NCBI GenBank assembly: GCA_040514355.1 | Contig: JBEVCF010000036.1 | Coordinates: 1 to 12,430, forward strand | Direction: 5' to 3' | Length of the DNA: 12,430 nucleotides | DNA from: Opacimonas sp040514355 | GTDB lineage: Bacteria; Pseudomonadota; Gammaproteobacteria; Enterobacterales; Alteromonadaceae | Shown here: positions 1 through 8,800 of the stretch, piece by piece | Numbering within the stretch: position 1 is the first letter of the stretch | Layout of the letters: every line of letters begins with the position of its first letter | Made by a program: the position numbers and the translations under genes | The notes under the pieces: model-generated | The model's database searches: none | What the model was told of the DNA's origin: nothing | Seen by the model: only the letters and a program-made list of their open reading frames with translations

Positions 1-19
1 GCCTAGCACCACGACACCG

Positions 20-1654
20 ATGAAAACTCCAGTAGAGATGCTTTATTATTGGGAAAAGGCACACGCTCAAGACGTCTATTTAAGACAACCTTTTGCCGGT
101 AAAATGAAAGACTATACTTGGCAGGAAGTAGCCCTACAGGCTCGAAAAGTTGCGGCGCAATTGCGCAAACTAGAACTTGAGTCAGGTAGTCGTATTGGTA
201 TCTTTTCAAAAAACTGTGCCGAATGGTTTATCACTGATTTAGGGATCATGCTAGCTGGGCATGTCAGTGTCCCTATTTTCGCTACGGCGGGTGCCGACAC
301 AGTCAGCTACGTGGTCAAGCATGCTGACGTCAAACTCATGTTCGTTGGGCGTTTTGATAATACCCCTGCGAGTTTAGCAACTATTCCCGAAGGCTTACCG
401 ACTGTCGGGTTTCCATACCCTGATTTGACCGCGAGTCAAACTTGGTCTGAGTACATGGATATTGAACCGATTGCTGATGATCCCGTTCCAGATTTAGACG
501 ATTTGATGACGATCATCTATACCTCTGGTAGTACCGGTGAACCCAAAGGCGTGATGCACAGTTTTCGCACCATCAACTGGGCGGCAAGTGCATGCCTAGA
601 CGATTTGGCCGTATCTCAAGATGATCGCGTCATGTCGTATTTACCACTTGCGCATATTACAGAGAGAGTGATTATAGAGCTGGCGAGTTTTTACTCAGGG
701 ATGCAAATCTCATTCGTTGATAATTTAGATACCTTCAATCAAGACGTCGTTAATCATCGGCCAACTTTATTCGTATCAGTACCGCGTTTATGGACGAAGT
801 TCCAAATGGGCATTTTAGCCAAAGTACCGCAAAAGAAGCTCAATTTATTGCTCAAGATTCCGTTTTTAAACAATGTTGTTAGAAAGAAAATTGTGGGTGC
901 GTTAGGTATTGACCAAGCGCGATTATGGGCGAGTGGTTCTGCGCCCTTAGCTCCGTCAGTCATTACATGGTTTGAACGTCTTGGTGTCAAAATTTCGGAA
1001 GGCTGGGGTATGACAGAAAATTCTGCTTTTGGTACGGCGTCTGTGCCATATCGCTCCGATAAAGTAGGTTGTATTGGCAAAGCGTATACGGGGGTGGATA
1101 TTCGCATCTCTGATGCTGGCGAAATTCAAGTCAAAGCTCCGTGTAATATGTTGGGTTATTATCTTGAGCCGGAGAAAACAGCGGAGACTTTTACTGATGA
1201 TGGTTACCTTCGTACAGGTGACAAAGGTGAGATTGATGCGGACGGTTACGTCAAAATCACCGGCCGTTTAAAGGAAATTTTCAAAACATCTAAGGGTAAG
1301 TACGTAGTGCCAGCGCCTATTGAAGGGAAAATTTTGGAAAACATTAATGTCGAACAAGTGTGTGTCACAGGTAATAACTTACCTCAACCGATTGCGCTTA
1401 TGGTCTTATCTGAAGAAGCTGCAAAACTTTCTCAATCTGAGCAAGCAACGTCCATTGAAGCTACTTTAGAAAAGGTTAATGCAACCCTTGAAAGTCATAT
1501 GAAGCTCGATCATGTCGTTGTTTTAAAGGATGAGTGGACGATTGATAATAATCTTTTGACGCCTACTTTAAAGGTGAAGCGTCATGTATTGGAAGAGCAA
1601 TTCTCAGATGTGATTGCGAAGGAGTATTCACAAAAGGTGATATTCCTCGACTAA
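20..1654 (+). CDS. AMP-forming long-chain acyl-CoA synthetase-like protein (ANL superfamily); start uncertain
   Basis: This enzyme would activate a carboxylic acid, probably a medium- or long-chain fatty acid, to acyl-AMP and then to acyl-CoA in the cytoplasm. The adenylate-forming signatures are in order: the phosphate-binding loop TSGSTGEPKG (residues 168-177), the A5 motif EGWGMTEN (327-334), TGD (399-401), the hinge GRLKEIFKTSKGK (from 415), and the C-terminal TPTLKVKR with candidate catalytic lysines 518 and 520. The LKEIFKTSKGKYV hinge and the TPTLKVKR end are typical of the FAA1/FadD15-like branch (COG1022). At 544 residues it is somewhat shorter than the roughly 600 usual there. No signal peptide or membrane segment is evident. 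The frame has no stop back to base 2 and no Shine-Dalgarno sequence precedes the ATG at 20, so the real start may be upstream of the window. The substrate cannot be read from sequence. It is followed by its own terminator. Confidence 0.88.
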   Translation: MKTPVEMLYYWEKAHAQDVYLRQPFAGKMKDYTWQEVALQARKVAAQLRKLELESGSRIGIFSKNCAEWFITDLGIMLAGHVSVPIFATAGADTVSYVVKHADVKLMFVGRFDNTPASLATIPEGLPTVGFPYPDLTASQTWSEYMDIEPIADDPVPDLDDLMTIIYTSGSTGEPKGVMHSFRTINWAASACLDDLAVSQDDRVMSYLPLAHITERVIIELASFYSGMQISFVDNLDTFNQDVVNHRPTLFVSVPRLWTKFQMGILAKVPQKKLNLLLKIPFLNNVVRKKIVGALGIDQARLWASGSAPLAPSVITWFERLGVKISEGWGMTENSAFGTASVPYRSDKVGCIGKAYTGVDIRISDAGEIQVKAPCNMLGYYLEPEKTAETFTDDGYLRTGDKGEIDADGYVKITGRLKEIFKTSKGKYVVPAPIEGKILENINVEQVCVTGNNLPQPIALMVLSEEAAKLSQSEQATSIEATLEKVNATLESHMKLDHVVVLKDEWTIDNNLLTPTLKVKRHVLEEQFSDVIAKEYSQKVIFLD

Positions 1655-1663
1655 GCATCACGT

Positions 1664-1689
1664 AGCGCGGTGCAAGGCCGCGCTTTTTT
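1664..1689 (+). terminator. Rho-independent terminator of the acyl-CoA synthetase gene
   Basis: A perfect 7-bp GC-rich stem (AGCGCGG at 1664-1670 pairing with CCGCGCT at 1678-1684, 7-nt loop) runs straight into six Ts (1684-1689), ten bases after the stop codon of the gene ending at 1654. The T run exists only for rightward transcription. The stop codon of the convergent dUTPase gene (1688-1690) overlaps its end. Confidence 0.85.
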
Positions 1690-2341
1690 AATTTGGATAT
1701 CTCAACAGCAAACCTTGATAAATAGCATCTGCGTAGTTGTCTTGGGAAGGGTTTGTGGCATCCAGTACTTCAACTAAATGTTCATTGTCTTCTCTACTGT
1801 GCCATTCTTTTATGTAGGTACCCTCTTTATAACCGTGGTCTTGGCGGAAGAAATTGAGGATGTTTTTACCCACGTATTGTCTGAATAACTCGTCACTGTC
1901 GAGTTCACATTGTTCGATAATTTGCATAAATAGGCTTACATCAAAGCGCTTGGCAGCAGCCAAACCGGTCATAAGCTCTAAATTGTCTAGTAAACCTTGT
2001 GTGGCGAATGAATAGGTTTTGCCGTCAAAGGTCAGTTCTGATTGTTTAGCCTGTAACTCTTGTGCAATCTTGTCAGCAGAAACAGCGATATTGCCATCGT
2101 TGGCAATGATGATATGCGATAACGCAAAATGCCAAATATCCACACATTCCATTTGTAGTTGCGGCAAATCTTTGTCTTGTGCTTTCCACCATTTCCAACC
2201 GTGATGCTCAATCGCTTCGACTGATTCAACCATGGCGGCTCGCATGAATCCGTAACCTGCTTTGAGCCAATTTGGATTGACTTTTTTATTCATTTTATCT
2301 TGCAAATCAAGCATCGTGGCAAGTTGTTGAGCAGTGAGCAT
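1688..2341 (-). CDS. Dimeric all-alpha dUTP diphosphatase (dUTPase_2 family)
   Basis: It is predicted to hydrolyse dUTP (and probably dUDP) to dUMP and phosphate or pyrophosphate, keeping uracil out of DNA and feeding dTMP synthesis. The 217-residue protein matches the dUTPase_2 family, which shares the MazG-like all-alpha NTP pyrophosphohydrolase fold. It carries the two acidic metal-binding motifs, E39-S-V-E42 and E65-C-V-D68, on consecutive predicted helices. The C-terminal family signature is also present, with YVGKNILNFFRQDHGYKEGTY followed by EDNEHL in the last quarter. It is unrelated in fold to the classical trimeric Dut, which this genome may also encode. The start is supported by AAAGGTG (complement of 2347-2353) five bases upstream. 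The gene is divergent from recC and convergent with the acyl-CoA synthetase gene. I leave the symbol blank because dut usually denotes the trimeric enzyme. Confidence 0.9.
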   Translation of the reverse strand: MLTAQQLATMLDLQDKMNKKVNPNWLKAGYGFMRAAMVESVEAIEHHGWKWWKAQDKDLPQLQMECVDIWHFALSHIIIANDGNIAVSADKIAQELQAKQSELTFDGKTYSFATQGLLDNLELMTGLAAAKRFDVSLFMQIIEQCELDSDELFRQYVGKNILNFFRQDHGYKEGTYIKEWHSREDNEHLVEVLDATNPSQDNYADAIYQGLLLRYPN

Positions 2342-2448
2342 AGTTGCACCTTTAATTAGTTTTTTTTTGCATTTTAAACTGTAAGGAAATCAAGGTATAG
2401 GCAATTTTTTGTTTTTTCTGTTTGCTTTTTGTGGGGGCTAAGTCTAAA

Positions 2449-2478
2449 TTAACACCACTGTGTATTTATACATATAAT
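2449..2478 (+). promoter_or_regulatory. Candidate sigma70 promoter for recC-recB-recD
   Basis: TTAACA (2449-2454, five of six matches to TTGACA) and a perfect TATAAT (2473-2478) are separated by 18 bp. This is the strongest promoter-like pair before recC. The expected start of transcription, six to eight bases after the -10, would be at about 2484-2486, which overlaps or passes the ribosome site at 2482-2485. Either transcription starts slightly earlier, the mRNA is almost leaderless, or a different -10 such as TATTTA (2463-2468) is used. Confidence 0.5.
2456..2475 (+). promoter_or_regulatory. Possible LexA (SOS) box overlapping the recC promoter
   Basis: CTGT at 2458-2461, an 8-bp AT-rich spacer, and ACAT at 2470-2473 match the gammaproteobacterial LexA core CTGT-N8-ACAG at seven of eight fixed bases. 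Over 20 bp it matches the consensus at 14 positions. It sits inside the promoter spacer and touches the -10, where a repressor would act. The region is AT-rich, so chance is a real alternative. Confidence 0.3.
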
Positions 2479-2481
2479 TCT

Positions 2482-2485
2482 GGAG
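2482..2485 (+). promoter_or_regulatory. Ribosome binding site of recC
   Basis: GGAG lies seven bases before the ATG at 2493 and decides the recC start. The protein beginning there aligns with E. coli RecC from its first residues (the SNR motif near residue 7). Confidence 0.7.
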
Positions 2486-2492
2486 TGCTTCT

Positions 2493-5400
2493 ATGTTTTA
2501 TCTGATCCCATCTAATCGTCAAGAGCACCTCATTACTATGCTACAAGCATTGATAGAACAGCAAAAACATCAACCTGGACATCACCCTTTTACACCAACA
2601 ATGGTCGTAGTTGAAAGTCAAGGTATGAAGCACTATGTCTCGTTGGCTTTAGCAAAATCAACCGGAATAGCCATTAATCTAGAATTTCCATTGTTATCTC
2701 GTGCTATTTACGAATTAGGTCGTTTGATATTAGGTAAAGATGCCATACCAGTAGAAAGTGCTTACAAGAGAGAGATTTTGGTTTGGCGTATATTGGCGTT
2801 GTTCGAAACACAAGCGTTCCAAAACTCTGCATCGTTTGGCGATGTGGCTAGTTACTGGCAATCAGCCTCAGATCAGCAGCTTGCAAAATATCACCTCGCA
2901 AAACAATTAGCGGATGTACTAGAACAGTACGTACAATTCAGACCTGCATGGATAGAAAATTGGTCACAAGGTTGCGTGCATCAAGATATCGTACATCCAC
3001 TGCAAGAGTGGCAACGCACTATTTGGCAGTTATTAGTCGCAGAAGACGCACAGCACCCTGTTGCCTTGATCAATCAAGCGATGCAACACGTGGCACAACC
3101 TAAACATCCACTACCCAAGCAAATTTACATTTTTGCAGTGAATGCACTTAGCCCAAAGCAAATAGAATTTTTTGAATGTATCGCTCAGTATATCGATGTG
3201 TATTTTTTCCATATAAATCCTTGTATGGAGTTTTGGGGGGATTTACGTTCAGATAAAGAAGAAGCGAGTAAGGCCATCAAATCTTCTATTGAGAAGTTAC
3301 AAAACGAAGCGTCACCCAATCCTCTTCTTGCTAATTTAGGACAACAAGGCCGAACGTTGTTCAATCAATTGCACAATGCTGCAGTCCAAGATATTACCGA
3401 GTCACAGTTATTTTCATCAGCACTGTTTGCACAAAACCAAGAACAAAAAGATAGTCCACATTGGACTATGCTGCAGCACGTACAGCACAGTATGCTCACG
3501 CTCAAAACCCCTTCTAGCCCGGTGTTGGATGAGGATAATTCTATTGCAATTCGCTCCTGCTACTCGGTCGTCAGAGAGGTGCAAGTGTTGCATGATTATC
3601 TTTTGGATGTATTAGAACACAATGAAGATATTAGACCGCATGACATTATCGTGCTGTGTCCGGCTGTTGAAGATTATGCTCCTTATGTAGATAGTGTGTT
3701 CCGACGCCCATATGACCAGCAATCTAATAATGACCCTCGCATCGTATGCTCAATTGCGGATCGCGCCCCTATTGATGCGGATCCAATGGTATCTATGTTT
3801 TTAGATCTGTTATCGCTACCTGATAACCGCCTCATGGCTAATCAAATTATTAGTTATTTACACTTACCCGTGATTCAAGCGCGTCTCAAATTGAGCGATT
3901 CTGATGTTGCGACAGCAGTAGAGTGGATCAAAGCCAGTCGCACTTATTGGGGCTTTGATGAAGAGCATCAGAGCCAAGTATTAGGCAGTAAACAAGATGG
4001 ACAGTTCAGTTGGCGGTGGGGCAGTGAAAGACTGGCTAAAGGTAGTCTGGCCACTGCAGCTAATGTTCAACAGCAACCAACCTGGTTATCAGCATTACAT
4101 GGCAATGATTGGCGCTTACATGGTACTGTATTATCGTTTGTACAAAGTGTTCAAGCACTTAAAAATGTGATCACCCAACCTCGAACACCACAACAATGGT
4201 CGGTGTTTTTTACACAGAACGTCCTCCCCTTGTTATTTAGTGAGCATGACCAAGATAATAAAAGCTTACAAGCGCTACAAAAAGGGATCCAGCGAACGGT
4301 AAGTAGTATGCAAGCTGCAAACATGACGGCCACCATGCCACTGTCGGTGATAAAAGAAGAGTTGCAGAGCGTTTTTAGTACACCCGATACTCTGAATCAA
4401 TTTAACACTGGGCAGGTAACGTTTAGTTCGATGGTACCCATGCGATCTGTGCCGTTTAAAGTTATTTGTATGCTAGGCTTAAATGATGGTGTATTCCCGC
4501 GGATCACCAAGCGCTCTGGTATAGATTTGATGGATATGACGCCACCTATGTTAGGGGACCGTTCGCGTAAAGCAGAAGACCGCTATTTGTTTTTAGAAGC
4601 CTTACTATCAGCACGTCAATATCTGTATCTGAGCTATCAAGGACGCGACCAATACACCAATAAAGTGAAAGAACCAAGTTTGGTTTTATTTGAGTTCAAA
4701 CGTTATCTGGACACATGCTTTCCAGGGCAAGTCAATATAGTAGAGCATCCCTTACAGCCCTTTAATATCAAAAACTTTGAGGCGACTTCTACCCCTGCAT
4801 TTTCAACACCATGGTTTTCTCTTGCACAACGAAATAACGCAGTTACATATGGTTTTGAGCATGACAGAATTGTGGATGCTTCAACCTTAGAACTCGCCCG
4901 TTTTTTTAAAGATCCAAGTGCGGCGTTCATCGAAAAAAATTACGGTTTTAAATGGCAAAAATATAATGATCTCCACGACGATGTCGAGCCGTTTGATCTC
5001 TCCGCATTGACGCGGTATGGCTTATTTGAACAAGCGCTCCAACACGTAGTTGTCGATGGTGCGAGTGATTTTAAGCAGAACGAAATTATCAATAATGCAA
5101 TCAAGTGTGGCGAGCTACCCAAAGCACAATTAGAGCACAAAATTATTGCTGCTTTTAAAGCGCTAGCCCCCATCCAATATGCACCATATCCGTCTGTCAC
5201 AAAACAAGCCTTAAACTGCGTGGTTGAATGGCAAACATGGCAACACTCGACAGCTCAGTCTCAGATTGCAATGGAAACGCAGCTGACGGGTAATCTTCAA
5301 ATCAACGAAGAGGGTGAGCTTCACTATGTCACCGTCAAAGGAAGTGCTTTGTGGTTGCGTTTAGAGTATATCATTCAACACTGTGCTTATATTGTGCAAC

Positions 5401-5828
5401 TAGGTGAAGAAAGGGCGAGTCAGGCCACATTTTATGAGATGTACTGGAATAGTAGCAGCAAGATAATCGTGCAAAATTGTATTGAAATGCGGCTCGAGAA
5501 AGAGGCATTTTCTGTTGCGCAAGCCCAAGCTTTCTTACAAATTATCTTACAAATTTACCATAGTGGCATCGAACGAGGGTGGCTGATGAATGATAGCTGG
5601 TTTACCAAAGTCCAGAGTAAGACCCCTTCAAAATACATCAATGACAAAGCAATATTGGAAGCGTTATTTAACACACGACTTGAAAAATTAATTGATAACG
5701 AAGGAGAAGATGAGGCATTTACCTATGCGTTTTCCGAACAATATCAGTATCCTAAAGAACAGGTGAATATGCTGGCGGCGTTGATAGATATGTTATTGCC
5801 CTTTGAACTGTTTTTTGCCAAGAAGTAG
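2493..5828 (+). CDS. recC: RecBCD enzyme subunit RecC (exodeoxyribonuclease V gamma subunit)
   Basis: RecC is the scaffold subunit of RecBCD. It splits the duplex, channels the 3' strand and recognises Chi, using helicase-like domains that have lost ATPase motifs and a C-terminal nuclease-like fold without catalytic residues. The 1111 residues match the usual length (1122 in E. coli). Recognition is certain from the N-terminal SNR, the GIAINLEFPL segment (58-67), LEQYVQFRP (143-151) and the central PMRSVPFKVICMLGLNDGVF stretch, followed by GDRSRKAEDRYLFLEAL. No Walker A motif is present, as expected. Several residues at positions known to contact Chi in E. coli differ: E. coli Q38, T40, Q44 and W70 correspond to E41, Q43, H47 and Y73 here, while D133, Q137 and R142 are kept. 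It is the first gene of the operon and ends 11 nt before recB. Confidence 0.97.
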   Translation: MFYLIPSNRQEHLITMLQALIEQQKHQPGHHPFTPTMVVVESQGMKHYVSLALAKSTGIAINLEFPLLSRAIYELGRLILGKDAIPVESAYKREILVWRILALFETQAFQNSASFGDVASYWQSASDQQLAKYHLAKQLADVLEQYVQFRPAWIENWSQGCVHQDIVHPLQEWQRTIWQLLVAEDAQHPVALINQAMQHVAQPKHPLPKQIYIFAVNALSPKQIEFFECIAQYIDVYFFHINPCMEFWGDLRSDKEEASKAIKSSIEKLQNEASPNPLLANLGQQGRTLFNQLHNAAVQDITESQLFSSALFAQNQEQKDSPHWTMLQHVQHSMLTLKTPSSPVLDEDNSIAIRSCYSVVREVQVLHDYLLDVLEHNEDIRPHDIIVLCPAVEDYAPYVDSVFRRPYDQQSNNDPRIVCSIADRAPIDADPMVSMFLDLLSLPDNRLMANQIISYLHLPVIQARLKLSDSDVATAVEWIKASRTYWGFDEEHQSQVLGSKQDGQFSWRWGSERLAKGSLATAANVQQQPTWLSALHGNDWRLHGTVLSFVQSVQALKNVITQPRTPQQWSVFFTQNVLPLLFSEHDQDNKSLQALQKGIQRTVSSMQAANMTATMPLSVIKEELQSVFSTPDTLNQFNTGQVTFSSMVPMRSVPFKVICMLGLNDGVFPRITKRSGIDLMDMTPPMLGDRSRKAEDRYLFLEALLSARQYLYLSYQGRDQYTNKVKEPSLVLFEFKRYLDTCFPGQVNIVEHPLQPFNIKNFEATSTPAFSTPWFSLAQRNNAVTYGFEHDRIVDASTLELARFFKDPSAAFIEKNYGFKWQKYNDLHDDVEPFDLSALTRYGLFEQALQHVVVDGASDFKQNEIINNAIKCGELPKAQLEHKIIAAFKALAPIQYAPYPSVTKQALNCVVEWQTWQHSTAQSQIAMETQLTGNLQINEEGELHYVTVKGSALWLRLEYIIQHCAYIVQLGEERASQATFYEMYWNSSSKIIVQNCIEMRLEKEAFSVAQAQAFLQIILQIYHSGIERGWLMNDSWFTKVQSKTPSKYINDKAILEALFNTRLEKLIDNEGEDEAFTYAFSEQYQYPKEQVNMLAALIDMLLPFELFFAKK

Positions 5829-5830
5829 GG

Positions 5831-5835
5831 GGAGG
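5831..5835 (+). promoter_or_regulatory. Ribosome binding site of recB
   Basis: GGAGG lies four bases before the recB ATG, directly after the recC stop codon (5826-5828), and is preceded by further Gs. It fixes the recB start and supports translation from one polycistronic mRNA. Confidence 0.7.
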
Positions 5836-5839
5836 CACA

Positions 5840-8800
5840 ATGAAGTTTGATCCTTTAAACGTCTCACAAATGCAACTTAGCGGCGTGCACCTTATTGAAG
5901 CAAGTGCAGGGACAGGTAAAACTCACAATATAACTCGGATCATTGCACGTTTGTTGCTTGAAACAGATAAAACGATTGATCAAATCCTAGTCGTGACGTT
6001 CACGAAAGCTGCGACTCAGGAGTTGAGAAGCAGAGTGGCCTCGTTTTTATTGGAACTCCAGGACATCATGGCAGATGTCTTAGCACATCAAACATATCCT
6101 TCAGAACCTATTTTAGAGAATGTGTTTAAGGGCTTGTCTGGCGATGAGCTGGTGGCGCAAGCAAAACATGGTTTATTTAAATTAAACCAAGCTATTGTCC
6201 TACTTGATGAGGCGCCCATCTATACGATTAATGCCTTTTGTCAGCGCGAGTTGGCTCGTTGTGCCTTCGCTAGCGCTTTGCCTTTTGAGATTAATATTGA
6301 AAATTCCACCACTGATATCGTATTGCAATGTGTAGAAGACAGTTATCGCAAACATCGACACAGTTCCGATTTCCAAGCCTTGGTTGCACGTCACGGCGTG
6401 ACATCACCCAAAGACTTTTGCAATACCTTTAACGATGCGTTGTTTACTGACTTTAAGGTGATCCCAACAGACGTAAGTATTTATGAGGAAGATTGTTTAT
6501 TAGAGGTGCAGCGCTTGGCTAATCTGCCAGTGGCACAAAAAATAGTGAGAGAGACGCAGCGATACTTACCTGAGATCAAACAATTTAATAACTTCAAGCC
6601 AGGGGGCGCACTGGATAAAAATATTGAAGCGGTCCTTGGCTGGATCGAAGCCCCGACTATTAGCGTCGATAAACTTACATCAGCTAAACAGTATTTAGGT
6701 AAAAATACTCTAGATAAATTGAATTTAGATAAACAAACGCGTAATGAACTAGAGGACTTAGTTAACGAATATGCAGATGTTGTGGTTGGGTCATATAAGA
6801 AGTTGAAAACTCATTTTGCAGCATTCAAAGCTCACCCCGATGATTTTGTGTGGCTTGCTAAGATGATAGAGGAAATCAAAGCAGAGGCAGAATTTGTCAA
6901 ACAGCGTCAAAATAAGATGGACCACAACGATACTGTGCGCGCTTTCGCTAATGCGATTAATCACAATCAGCACGGTTTGGTCGATGATTTGCGATCGCGC
7001 TATAAAGTTGCTTTGATTGATGAATTTCAAGATACAGATCAACATCAATATCAGATATTTTCAGCACTATACCCGCCTAAAACGAGTAATATGCTTCTTA
7101 TGATAGGCGATCCTAAGCAGGCGATTTACAGCTTTAGAGGGGGGGATATCTACACCTATTTACAAGCTGTAGAGCGCGCTGATTATCGCTGGAATATGCA
7201 ACATAATTTCCGTTCAACCCCTGAGTTGATCCATGCTTATAATTTATTGTTTTACGGGACGAGTCTGCAGCAAAATACCTCCTCCACCATCTTAGATAAT
7301 CTAGACCAGGCTGACTGGGAAAGAGATGTCAAAACGGGAGAGTTGGTCGATCCAACTAGGCTTGTGAGCCAAAACCAGAATATTCAACAAAATCTGTTTG
7401 GGACCGGCATTGGTTACCCGTGGATTTATGCAGGNNNNNNNNNNACGGTCTGTTAGATGGTTCGGTTCCGATTACCTTCTTTGCGCCCCAAAGACCCTAT
7501 TTTGAGCGCGATTCAAGCCAGAATAAATACAAAGTCCAAGCAGCTAAATGGGTGACTAATGAAATTATCCGTTTATTGGATAAACCTTTACTTATGGGAA
7601 CAGATAATGCAGATACAGAAACTAACCAGAATGTAAAACCGCAAGACATCGCCATTTTAGTAAGAGGGAAATCTGAGGCAAACACGCTGCAAAACACACT
7701 TTCACAAGCAGGTATAAAGTCTGTGTACCTTTCCAACAAGCAAAGTGTCTTTGCTTCGGCAGAAGCTAAACAGTTGTTATTTGTGCTGGAAGGAATGATT
7801 GAATATTCTCAAACACGAAAAGTATTGCAAGCTTGTTCAACAGAGTTATTGGGATTGGATAGTTCAGTGATTGCTCAGTTACAAGATCCTCTCGACCCCA
7901 GATACGACGAACAAGTAACAAGACTCGTTGAGCTAAGCCATGTTTGGCATAAATCGGGTATTTACTCGCTTGTTACCTCTTTAGTGAAAGAGCATTTCGT
8001 CTCTCGAAAAGGGGCGATGCAAACAGAGAGACAAATTACTAATTATTTGCACCTGGCTGATATCTTGCAGCAAAAGCAAAAGGAAATCACCGAACACAGC
8101 AATTTATGCACCTGGCTCGCAAGGCAGATAGACATGGTGGGCGAGAAATTTCAAAATATTAGTGACGAACAAATTCAACGTCTGGAATCGGATGATGATT
8201 TGATTAAAATTGTGACTATCCATGGTTCCAAAGGCTTGGAGTATCCTATCGTATTTGCCCCATATGTTGGCTACAAGCCAAAGGGGGATAGTAGTGTTGC
8301 GTTGAAATATCAGCCGGATGTAAGCAAGCAGACAGCGTTGGGGTTTGATTCAGACATAGCACAAGGTCAGTTTGTGCAGGTTGGTGCGCCTCCATTTGCT
8401 TCTGATCGTGCCAAACAACAAGCCTTTGAAGAGTCTATGCGATTGTTGTATGTGGCGATTACTCGGGCTGAGAAAAAGTGTTACTTAGGCATAGGTAAAC
8501 CCAGTGATCTGATAGCAACACCCATCGCAACATGTCTTGGTGTACAACATGCCAATAAAACGGATTTAACTGACAAGTTTAATCGCATCCAGCAATATCA
8601 CCCAGATGCTTTCCAATTTGCATACTATGATCTTGAGGCCGATTTAAGTACCTATTATCCGCAATCAAATCTGAAAAAATCAGATGTATCTCACTTACAA
8701 TCACCACAGCGGACGGAGATGCAATGGGAAGTGCAATCGTTCAGTAAATTAACCAAACGTCATGCCTTTGTGGATATGTTAGAAAAGGAATCTGAGCAGG

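Larger units (their letters stand above)
2342..2492. promoter_or_regulatory. T-rich divergent intergenic region between the dUTPase gene and recC
   Basis: This 151-bp stretch separates two divergent genes and should hold promoters for both. Its plus strand is rich in T tracts (nine Ts at 2360-2368, six at 2405-2410, six at 2412-2417, five at 2426-2430), so the minus strand has A tracts upstream of the dUTPase gene that could act as curved or UP-element-like DNA. A weak leftward -10 candidate is TAAAAT (complement of 2371-2376), but no good -35 lies at the right distance. No open reading frame of note is present. Confidence 0.6.

Noticed and set aside
754..1107. Open frame of 117 codons on the minus strand inside the acyl-CoA synthetase gene, and similar short frames inside recC, recB, recD and the DEAD helicase gene
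   Set aside because: They lie wholly within strongly conserved genes in other frames, lack ribosome sites and resemble no known protein.
2360..2430. T tracts that might mark a terminator or a small RNA
   Set aside because: No stable GC stem precedes any of the T runs, and no upstream rightward gene ends there. They fit an AT-rich promoter region better.
5533..5555. An 11-nt direct repeat (TCTTACAAATT twice, period 12) in recC
   Set aside because: It encodes an in-frame LQI-I-LQI helix segment with no further copies; it is coincidental coding repetition.
6148..6155. An exact E. coli Chi octamer, GCTGGTGG, on the plus strand in recB
   Set aside because: One match in about 12.4 kb on two strands is close to random expectation, it falls on ordinary codons (Glu-Leu-Val-Ala), and the RecC here has altered Chi-contact residues.
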